From Exobasidium rhododendri (Eukaryota > Basidiomycota > Exobasidiomycetes > Exobasidiales > Exobasidiaceae): a DNA stretch of 64,000 nt. Position numbers and translations under genes: made by a program. A model generated the notes under the pieces. That model did no database searches. It saw only the letters and a program-made list of their open reading frames with translations, and was not told the DNA's origin. This document shows positions 56,875 through 64,000 of this stretch, piece by piece. Each line of letters starts with the position of its first letter. The stretch's first letter is position 1. The DNA lies in the NCBI GenBank assembly GCA_026210745.1, contig CP110631.1, forward strand, positions 1,860,001-1,924,000, read 5' to 3'.

Positions 56875-59202
56875 TCAAGGCATTCCATCTCCTTGCTGAC
56901 CCTTTCGAAGGATGTTTCTGCGGATCCTCCTCTTGCCCAGACCGATGACGTGAATTTCCTTGTTCTCCGTCTCGTGCTCGAAGTCGAGATAGGGTACTTC
57001 GGAGAGTACCATGCCTTCCAATTGTATTGCTGAAGTGGGTTCGATCTGATTGTTCTGGCTTGCTTCGATAAGTTGATAGTTTAACGACAGCCAAACAGGG
57101 ACCTCTATCGTTCCTTTGACAAGACACAAATCAATCTCTCCTGGTCCTGGCAAGTTACACGCAGCCAAATGATGGGGTGAAAGTGGACAAAGGAGATGAA
57201 TGTCGCCTTTTTCCATGTCAATGGATCGAATGATTCCCAAGGCAACACAATTCGTCAGGGGGACAGGCGGTCTCGACCGAGATAAGGCAGCCTTCCACAT
57301 CATTGCAACATCCGACTCCTTCAAATTTCCGTCTGCCTCTACGCCTCTGGCTGCACCTCTTCTTGCTACATCCCTTGCTATGCAGTTAACAGCCACGCAA
57401 CTGCCGTTCAGTGCCATCAATTGCAACCGCTTCTCCACCCCAGCCCCACTGCCTAGAACATGGAGTCCAGCTCGGAGGCCAACCTCTACGTTGATGATGT
57501 AAGGTCGCTGCTGAAGGAGGGGCACGGAAAAGTCCCATAGTGGCCAGTCATCGTGTTGCTGTGGCCTCGGGCCACTGCTTGGACCGGGAAGAGACGTCGA
57601 GTAGAAATAGGAGATGATGTTGAGAGTCCTAGCTTCGACTGCATTCAAGCCCCGATCCCTCGTCAGACTGAGAGGCGCCGCTTCAACTGTTGTGAGTATC
57701 GACTTTGCTCGAGAGTGAGTAAGTTTCCTTGCCTTCCCTGATAGATTGGACTCATCACCGGGAAGTATCATGTCCACGATGTGGCTTGGAAAAATCATGC
57801 CTTCCAATTCAGTAAATAGATTGGCACCTAGACCTTTGACCCAGCCTTGCGTATTGACGATGAGAGGGACACCTCTTTTATACAGCTCATTTCTATAGAG
57901 CTGTACGAGGTCGTAGATTGCTTCAATGTATAATTTTGGATCGTCTTTGGGAGTGACATCACCCAGGAAATGGCTACGAAGAGGAGAGCGTAACGAAGTC
58001 CAGCTCGGACCTACGATGAGATCGGCCGATTCACCAGCTTGTTGATGTAGCGAGCCAAAGACATGCAGCGAGATTAGACCTGGAGGTCCAAATTCTGTCT
58101 GGCCTAGGTCAGTCTCCAGGTAAGCTACCCTGCTTGATCTTTTGCTGAGGAGGCGGTTAAGAAGGTAGCGAGAAAAGGTAGATTTGCCCACCCTCTTGGG
58201 TCCCTTGATGAGACAGACTATCGGCGACTCCACGTTTGCCATAGATGAAAGAGCACGAGACCAGGATGGAGGATGATAGCAAGATACTAGACCTTTGACA
58301 GCTTGGAAGATCGGGTGAAATCCTTCCATGACTGTAGAGGAGGGCACATAAGGTGATGCAAATGAATTGGAGCGGACCAGTGGGCAGGCCTTTGCGATGT
58401 CGTCGATGCCTGTAGAGGGCAAGCTTCTGATCTCAAGTACCGCCGAAAAGTGATCTGCAGCAAATTCGGATGCCGGGACAGCCTTGCATAGAGGGTCGGA
58501 GGGACGAGCTTGAATGATGGGAAGAGGCGCGTTTTGAGGAGCAAATATGATTACACTGCGATGTTCCGATGTCAGGATTGCTCCAGAGACTGTGCAGTGA
58601 CCATCGAGGACCCGAAGAATGGCCTTACCCACGAAGAGTAGCGTTTCCCCGGGAGCCAAGCCAATCGTGAGAATTTTTGTCGGCCCCTGTTTGTCCGGCC
58701 CTTGTTGTTCGACATGCCAGTTCTTCCGTTTACCTTCCTTCATGGGAACATAGGTGCTGCACACAGACCTGACTTCGGATACTTCTGTCGCATCTATCAG
58801 TCCACTGACACCCTCGATCGATGCACCACCATCGTCGTCGTCATTAGCATCATCATCATCAGAGCTTGCTATTGATAAGTCGTCCTCCTCTCCACTTTCT
58901 TGACGCAACTGCACAGTCTCGGCCTCCTTGATAGGCCTTCTTGGATCAGCCTTACCAATGTTCTGCTTCGTTGCGTTCCTCTCTTTCCCTTCTTTCCTTC
59001 GAAAGGTTTCTCCTGCATTCCGCTTGACTCTCGACGCCTGCCTGAGAAGCTTTTCTGGTCTTGTTCCTTCATTTGTCTTTCCCTTTCTCTTGGATACGAG
59101 AGGAATCAAGAAAGAAGGATTATCCGACGACAAAGAGGACGTAGATGACCCGGCTTCTTCCTGCGATGCCAATCTCGCCTTTCTTGCCGCGATCGCGCTC
59201 AT
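56875..59202 (-). CDS. GRC3: Polynucleotide 5'-hydroxyl kinase Grc3
   Basis: A single exon encodes 775 residues starting MSAIAARKARLASQEEAGSS (ATG 59202; the longer frame begins at a non-ATG codon). The Walker A motif is IKGPKRVGKSTFSRYLLNRL. The Clp1/Grc3 lid and Walker B region is VAYLETDLGQTEFGPPGLIS. The N-terminal part has a Lys-rich basic segment likely to be a nuclear/nucleolar signal and an acidic run (SSDDDDANDDDDG). Grc3 phosphorylates the 5' end of 26S pre-rRNA after Las1 cuts ITS2, and also supports rDNA transcription termination. It is divergent from the PIP-box protein at 59514. Confidence 0.93.
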   Translation of the reverse strand: MSAIAARKARLASQEEAGSSTSSLSSDNPSFLIPLVSKRKGKTNEGTRPEKLLRQASRVKRNAGETFRRKEGKERNATKQNIGKADPRRPIKEAETVQLRQESGEEDDLSIASSDDDDANDDDDGGASIEGVSGLIDATEVSEVRSVCSTYVPMKEGKRKNWHVEQQGPDKQGPTKILTIGLAPGETLLFVGKAILRVLDGHCTVSGAILTSEHRSVIIFAPQNAPLPIIQARPSDPLCKAVPASEFAADHFSAVLEIRSLPSTGIDDIAKACPLVRSNSFASPYVPSSTVMEGFHPIFQAVKGLVSCYHPPSWSRALSSMANVESPIVCLIKGPKRVGKSTFSRYLLNRLLSKRSSRVAYLETDLGQTEFGPPGLISLHVFGSLHQQAGESADLIVGPSWTSLRSPLRSHFLGDVTPKDDPKLYIEAIYDLVQLYRNELYKRGVPLIVNTQGWVKGLGANLFTELEGMIFPSHIVDMILPGDESNLSGKARKLTHSRAKSILTTVEAAPLSLTRDRGLNAVEARTLNIISYFYSTSLPGPSSGPRPQQHDDWPLWDFSVPLLQQRPYIINVEVGLRAGLHVLGSGAGVEKRLQLMALNGSCVAVNCIARDVARRGAARGVEADGNLKESDVAMMWKAALSRSRPPVPLTNCVALGIIRSIDMEKGDIHLLCPLSPHHLAACNLPGPGEIDLCLVKGTIEVPVWLSLNYQLIEASQNNQIEPTSAIQLEGMVLSEVPYLDFEHETENKEIHVIGLGKRRIRRNILRKGQQGDGMP

Positions 59203-59513
59203 CTCTTCTAATCTACCATTCCAGCTGCATTGCGGTGAAGTCTGTGGCAGTAAGAGCGCTTTCCAAGCTACTTTCACTCTCACCTCAGGTCACCAATCAT
59301 CCTTTTTGAGTGAAATTCTCATTGCACGAGGTGAAACGCGGTTCGCGCAAGGACCTAAAATCAATTTTGAGCGCGAGCGAGAAGTCGCATTGGTAAGTAA
59401 GGTGCTCTCTTTTGGAAATTATCAGCTGAGCTGCATCACTATGCACCACCGCCACCTCCATTATGTCTTAATCTGCTCTGTCTTCCGCCTCTGGACCACA
59501 CAGTGTAAGAAGC
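59203..59513. promoter_or_regulatory. Divergent promoter region GRC3/PIP-box gene
   Basis: A 311-bp head-to-head spacer. It contains GAGCGCGAGCGAGAAG near 59371-59386. No clear named site. Confidence 0.35.
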
Positions 59514-61583
59514 ATGTCTGGCTGGATTAGAGAAAGCGAGACCTCATCAGCTACTGGGACGCCCGCCTTGGCTTCCAGGGCGGCCAAGCGAGGATCGCGC
59601 AGTGAACCTCGACCTGACAGCAGCAGGAGGGGGATGGTACAGTCGTCGTTGAAGAACCACTTTGCTGCAGAACAGAAAAGTAGAGATGTGTCGCTCTCAA
59701 GCGTAGAGTCGGCTGACCATCTAAGAAGATCGACGAGTCGAGATATTAGAGGCGACAACGAGCCTGTCAAGAATAAGCGCGAGCTTCGCCGGGATGACGG
59801 CGGCGGAAGAGAAAGTCCGTCTAAAAGGAGGAGAACTAGCGACGATACAACTGTTGCATCATACTCTGCAAAACTTAATCAAAACTCCATCAAGAAGCCA
59901 TTCCCACATGAATCTGGCTCCCTCTTTGGTCCTCCACCGCCTTCAAGTCTCCCTTCGAGACCACGACAACGACCACAGCCTACGACACCCGTTCATAGAG
60001 GCAAACAAAGAGGCAAGGAGATGGGAAACAAGCCACAGCCAGCCATTTCGCCCAAGAAGAAGAAGCTCCTCATCAATGACAGTGCATGGGAGACGGCCAT
60101 GCAACAACATCGATCGTGGGAGAGATCGTCATCAAGTCCGTTGCGAGACATCAAAAACAGTATTTCGAGCTCAATCAAGGATCCTGTCAAAGAATCGGAG
60201 ACTTCTGCCAACTCAAATCGATTGGATGCCCAGAGGACGCCCAGTAGACTTCGTCATGGTTATTCGATGCTTCTCTTTGATGAGAACGCCTACCGAGGGC
60301 TTCAGAGCAGTGATTGCGAGAATGAGGAAGGCTTAGAGAGGGAAGGTCTTCTTAGTGAAGAATGCCCTTCTCCTTCTGCCGAGCGTCGAGAGCGAGCGGA
60401 AGCGACATCTGGATTGCCATATACTCGTTCTCCACGAAGTAACAAGAAGGTATATGCTAAGGAGACACAGCGGCAAGACAACAGCAGTCCCCTCCCTAGA
60501 GATGAGAGCCTCATTGGGGAAGATGGAATGACTGAAGAGGAGAGGGAAGGGAACTGTCTTTCTGAGCAGCTCGTGTCGCCCTCGGTAGCAAAACATCCAA
60601 AGCAGAAAAAGGTCACCCCTTCAAGGAAATCCACGTCAGTCTCCTTGCCACCATCCTTATGCTCAAGTGCCCATTCTAGATCGAGTAAAGAAGAGAAACA
60701 ACAATCAAGCAGCCAGACTGTTCCTGGTGGATCCTTTAGCGTGCAAAGCCAGAGGACGAGGATGAAGGCTCAGGGTACGGTTGGGACGTGGGCAGAGACT
60801 TACATGAGTGAAGAAGACGAGGATGACTTGAGGGTACTTTGCGAAGTGGGCGATGAGACGTACAAATACCCTTCTTCGGAAGGACTGAGCACGCCGGTCA
60901 AGAACGGAGTAGAGAAGAGAGCAGCTTTGCGATCCAATAGCAATGCCTTTCAGGCACAAGATGACCCAGTGGCCGTGGATGGAGAGATTGTCGACGAGGA
61001 GACGCAACCTCTTCCTTGGAGTCCTTGTGACGATGGACTGGGAAATGGAGGAGGACGGGTGATTGTATTAGGGCAGAAGCGAAAGGGTAAGGATTCTCCA
61101 AATTCGTCCAAAAAAATGCGAGTATCACAATCTTGGGCTGACGTCAATCGAGTGTGGTCGCAAGTAGGTCTGAGTCAAGGGAATGTGACGATTCAGAGAG
61201 ACGCAGTTCAGTGTGATCTGCACAGCTTTGGATTTCAAAGGAAGCCAAGCGAAGCTAGTAGGAGCAAGAGCGGCTTGAGAATCGTTGAGATGAGCACTGC
61301 AGTTCAGTTTGATAGTGATGAAGAGGTGGAGAGTGATGTAGAGCAGGCGCAGGAAGAGGGGAGGGAAAGGGAGGGGGAGAGAGCAGAAGGAGGAGAAGAA
61401 TTACAAGAGGTTACACAGCCCCTTCACTGGGTCGACGACGACGACGATGACGATGAGGTGGGAATTCGTAGGGAACACGGACAAGAAGAACAAGCGGATG
61501 GGGAGGAGCAGACAGATTCGTATTTTCTACCCAGTCAAGGTGATCTGGATACACAGACCCGCCACTTTCTGCAGCTCGAATGA
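59514..61583 (+). CDS. Unknown disordered nuclear-type protein with a PIP-box-like motif
   Basis: A single exon of 689 residues that is mostly polar and charged. Residues 43-50, QSSLKNHF, fit the PCNA-interacting (PIP) consensus Q-x-x-[LIM]-x-x-[aromatic/H]-[F/Y], preceded by basic residues (SSRRGMV), as in many replication and repair proteins. Basic stretches that could be nuclear signals occur (SPKRRRTS-type, ISPKKKKLLI). A possibly ordered block, WETAMQQHRSWERSS, follows. Several acidic-Trp/Pro repeats (ETQPLPWSP, VTQPLHWVDDDDDDDE) appear twice in similar form in the C-terminal half. I recognise no catalytic domain. Neighbours give no clue. A replication- or repair-linked adaptor is a hypothesis from the PIP motif alone. 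Confidence 0.7.
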   Translation: MSGWIRESETSSATGTPALASRAAKRGSRSEPRPDSSRRGMVQSSLKNHFAAEQKSRDVSLSSVESADHLRRSTSRDIRGDNEPVKNKRELRRDDGGGRESPSKRRRTSDDTTVASYSAKLNQNSIKKPFPHESGSLFGPPPPSSLPSRPRQRPQPTTPVHRGKQRGKEMGNKPQPAISPKKKKLLINDSAWETAMQQHRSWERSSSSPLRDIKNSISSSIKDPVKESETSANSNRLDAQRTPSRLRHGYSMLLFDENAYRGLQSSDCENEEGLEREGLLSEECPSPSAERRERAEATSGLPYTRSPRSNKKVYAKETQRQDNSSPLPRDESLIGEDGMTEEEREGNCLSEQLVSPSVAKHPKQKKVTPSRKSTSVSLPPSLCSSAHSRSSKEEKQQSSSQTVPGGSFSVQSQRTRMKAQGTVGTWAETYMSEEDEDDLRVLCEVGDETYKYPSSEGLSTPVKNGVEKRAALRSNSNAFQAQDDPVAVDGEIVDEETQPLPWSPCDDGLGNGGGRVIVLGQKRKGKDSPNSSKKMRVSQSWADVNRVWSQVGLSQGNVTIQRDAVQCDLHSFGFQRKPSEASRSKSGLRIVEMSTAVQFDSDEEVESDVEQAQEEGREREGERAEGGEELQEVTQPLHWVDDDDDDDEVGIRREHGQEEQADGEEQTDSYFLPSQGDLDTQTRHFLQLE

Positions 61584-62098
61584 CGTAGGTTCCCCTCTTT
61601 CATATATGTGTACAACATCAGCATCCACCTCCTCACCCATGTGCTACTAATTTACTAAGAACTAGAGAAATCTATCTAAAGCTTTGTTTGCATCCACCTA
61701 CCATAAAAGTGTCCGTGTGTGATGCTGAGAGGAGGGATGCACTCCATCGAGGTGCAGTGCTCTAGAGAGAAGTAAAATAGTTAGGCAGAGCAGAGGAGAG
61801 CGAGATGGGGAGACTTATCCAGACAGGACAAAGCCGTTTTATCCGGAGCGCAAGACGAGAGATACATCACGATCAGAGCCGAGCAGGGCACATAGAGGCA
61901 ACGAGAGCATGCAATTGCAGTAAGTTGAACACAATGTGAGCGGGACAGGGAAGAAGGCCGGAAGGAGAGAGGTTTGATTAAGGAGACATGGCTTAAAAAA
62001 TTGGAGGTAGGATACAGTCTTTTTCGGGGTCCGAAGCGCAAGCGAGAAGAAGGGTGTTAATTTGATGAGGAGAGGGTCGTGGGATGCTGATCTTGCTA
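61584..62098. other. Convergent intergenic region
   Basis: A 515-bp tail-to-tail spacer holding two 3' UTRs. Small minus-strand ORFs (such as 61781-62041) show no recognisable product. No repeat or RNA gene seen. Confidence 0.35.
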
Positions 62099-63943
62099 TT
62101 AGTGCGAGTGATGTCGTTGTTGATGGGGGTGAGGGGAAAGAGGGTGGAGTGGCGGCGAAGGGGTCGAGTGAAGGGTGCTGTGTGGGTGAAGGCTGCCATC
62201 GTCACCGCCGCCACTTTGTAAGATTGGGTGACCGAGAGTGAAGTTACCGCTACCTTGCGGGACCAAGATCCTTCTCCTTGCGTTGATAAACCAGTTGCTG
62301 ACTTGACTGATGCTCAGCCCGGTCAGATCACACAGTCGTCTCTTTTCGTCTTCTGTAGGGTAAGGGTGAGAGGCGTGATCTAGAAGCCAAGATTTGAGTA
62401 AATCAGTCACCATCTTTGGTAGCTTGCCGCGTCTTCTTGGCACATTTGGTGAAGTGCTCGCGCCTCCCGACGTAGAGTATGGGTGATGACGGGGCGACGT
62501 ATTGCTCTCCAAACGGGAGTGAGACTGGTGTCCCAACTCTTCGTAGTACGCAGAAGGTGAATCTCGTTCGTAGCGCTCGTGACTGCCTCGTTTTCCAACA
62601 GGGAAAGAAGGTGCCTCATACTGATAGACTGGCCTTGAATTGATCAAGGAGCCGTCTACACGAGATTGCCTTGCTCTGTTGTTGGAGTTGCTCGAGTGAT
62701 TGTACAAGTATTCTGGCGATCTGTTGTCCATGTTCGGCTCGCCGCTGGAAAATGATGCGCGTTGCTCTTGTGCAGATTGTGGAGAGCGACGAAAGAGGTC
62801 TTCTCGACTGTCATGTGGTCGACGCTCGTCTGGGTGATAACTCAATGCAGGTAAGTGGGCGTGACTACCTGCTGATCTGTAACGATCATCTGGTCGGTCG
62901 CTCGCTCTTCTACCGTATGCCGAGTCTTGCCCGCCCTCGAACGATGTATGATGTATCCGATAACTCGTTGAAGGAGAGGCGCCTCTAGAACGAGACATTT
63001 GATCAGGAGTGCCTTGCTGATGAGGCTGAGGTCTACTAGGCACAACGTTGTACGATCCATGGTAGGGCGACACGGGTCGTCCTGATGTCTTCATTATCAG
63101 CGGCGATGGAGGTCTCTCTGTGCCACCGCCACAATTTGTGCTGGAGATAGAATCGTAGATTGATGATCGCCAAGACCGACCAGAGCTTTGGTTGAATGAC
63201 TGTGAAGAGAGACGTCGTAGGGGGTCCTCGTTGTTACTACCACTGCCACGAATAGCTGTGTTCCTCCTGGCATTTTCAATCGACCAAGGTGTATGCATCT
63301 GTTCGTCAAGATGAGCAATTCCCGGCAACCTCTCGCCAGCTGGTATACCACTTGCAGCGACAGGGTTCATGGAAGAAATTGTTTTCCTTTCAACGCTGTT
63401 CCTGCTGTGATTTGTCGACGTCGATTCGTAGCTTTCGACCTCCATTTCCTCCCCATTTGAAGGCCAAGATGATTTCCTCTTGCGGATACGGGGAGAATCT
63501 GGTCTTGCTGGGAAGTGTTGCTGAGGGGAGGATCTCGAAGAGTAAGTGCTGAAATTTGAGTATCGTGCTTGTCTTTGTGCATCCTCTGCTTCTGCATCGT
63601 CTACATTCTGCAAGGTTGGTAAAGCAGGCATCTCCGCTAGAGGTGCTGCTGCTGAAGGTGGAATTTCCCGAGAAGAAAAACCTGCGTGACTTCTTGGTTG
63701 TCTGGCTTCGGAAACACGATGCGGCGGTGGATCGAAAGAGGTGTAGTACGATCTGTACGATCCTAGCTCCTGCTTTGATTCCTCGAGAGGATCACAACCG
63801 CGAAGAAACGAGGTGTTGTTTCTATGCTGTGGGTAGCGCAGTCGAAAGTAGCAGTCAGTGGACATGTCTCGCACGGCACGCAGTCAATATACAACGACGC
63901 AACTCACAAAAGGATGCTGATTCAGAGGGCTTGCTAGCCTCAT
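62099..63943 (-). CDS. TALE-class homeodomain transcription factor
   Basis: The exons run 63943-63908 (or longer upstream) and 63826-62099; the 5' end is uncertain near the window edge. The homeodomain lies about 100 residues before the C-terminus: KLPKMVTDLLKSWLLDHASH, the PYP of the three-residue TALE loop (HPYPTEDEKRRLCDLTGLS), and helix 3 ISQVSNWFINARRRILVP with the base-contacting Asn and Arg residues. It resembles the fungal Cup9/Tos8 group rather than mating-type HD1/HD2 proteins, whose partners are absent here. The N-terminal 450 residues are Ser/Arg/Tyr/His-rich and disordered, with many SPxx motifs. After the homeodomain comes a His/Pro-rich tail (PHPHQQRHHSH). It probably acts as a DNA-binding regulator in the nucleus; targets cannot be told. 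Confidence 0.85.
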
Positions 63944-64000
63944 CTGTATACCCAAAGTGGCACCTGTTATGCAGGATGCTGTGCGAAAAGGTCAGACTCC

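Noticed and set aside
1-64000. tRNA, rRNA, CRISPR, transposon or viral signatures
   Set aside because: No tRNA T-loop consensus with cloverleaf support, no spaced direct repeats, no transposase, integrase or reverse transcriptase motifs were found.

Overview
This window is nuclear DNA of a fungus, most likely a basidiomycete. Genes are dense on both strands. Most are split by short introns (about 50-100 bp) that usually start GTGAGT or GTAAGT and end CAG or TAG. Several proteins (Mch1-type transporter, Grc3, Kes1, Erd1-like EXS protein, Gyp5) have the look of Ustilaginomycotina orthologues; that placement is an impression from the sequences, not a phylogeny. No rRNA, tRNA, CRISPR array, viral gene or transposon was recognised. 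I rebuilt the introns by hand from splice signals, reading frame and family conservation, so exon borders are reasoned models.

Layout. 0-13.9 kb: partial KEN-box protein (-), multi-pass membrane protein (+), EXS/Erd1-like protein (-), small unknown (-), Ctk3 (+), Mch1 transporter (-), FHA protein with a C-terminal membrane anchor (+), proteasome alpha5 (-), epsin Ent3 (+). 13.9-28.3 kb: Gyp5 Rab-GAP (-), Kes1/Osh4 (+), mitochondrial rRNA methyltransferase Mrm2 (-), an unknown acidic protein (-), and the DNA polymerase epsilon catalytic subunit (+). 28.4-30.9 kb: three tandem paralogues of a small, possibly START/SRPBCC-like family (-). 31-45.4 kb: CAND1 (+), Vac8 (+), a type I asparaginase with ankyrin-like C-terminus (-), a large low-complexity protein (+), proteasome beta2 (-), Naa38 (+). 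45.5-64 kb: TMEM53/DUF829 protein (-), NKAP (-), Get3 (+), a C5 DNA methyltransferase (-), V-ATPase subunit c (+), site-2 protease (+), Grc3 (-), a PIP-box protein (+) and a TALE homeodomain protein (-).

The genes are mostly single-copy housekeeping functions arranged in head-to-head and tail-to-tail pairs. They are not one pathway, although some themes recur: proteasome and cullin regulation (alpha5, beta2, CAND1), endosome/vacuole traffic (Ent3, Gyp5, Kes1, Vac8, V-ATPase), tail-anchored protein biology (Get3), DNA replication (Pol2) and RNA modification (Mrm2, Grc3). The accessory signals most worth following are the tandem gene family, the complete DNA methyltransferase, a CGCG cluster in the POL2 promoter, very small start-codon exons and a triplet repeat inside an intron. 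I found no clear undescribed multi-gene system.
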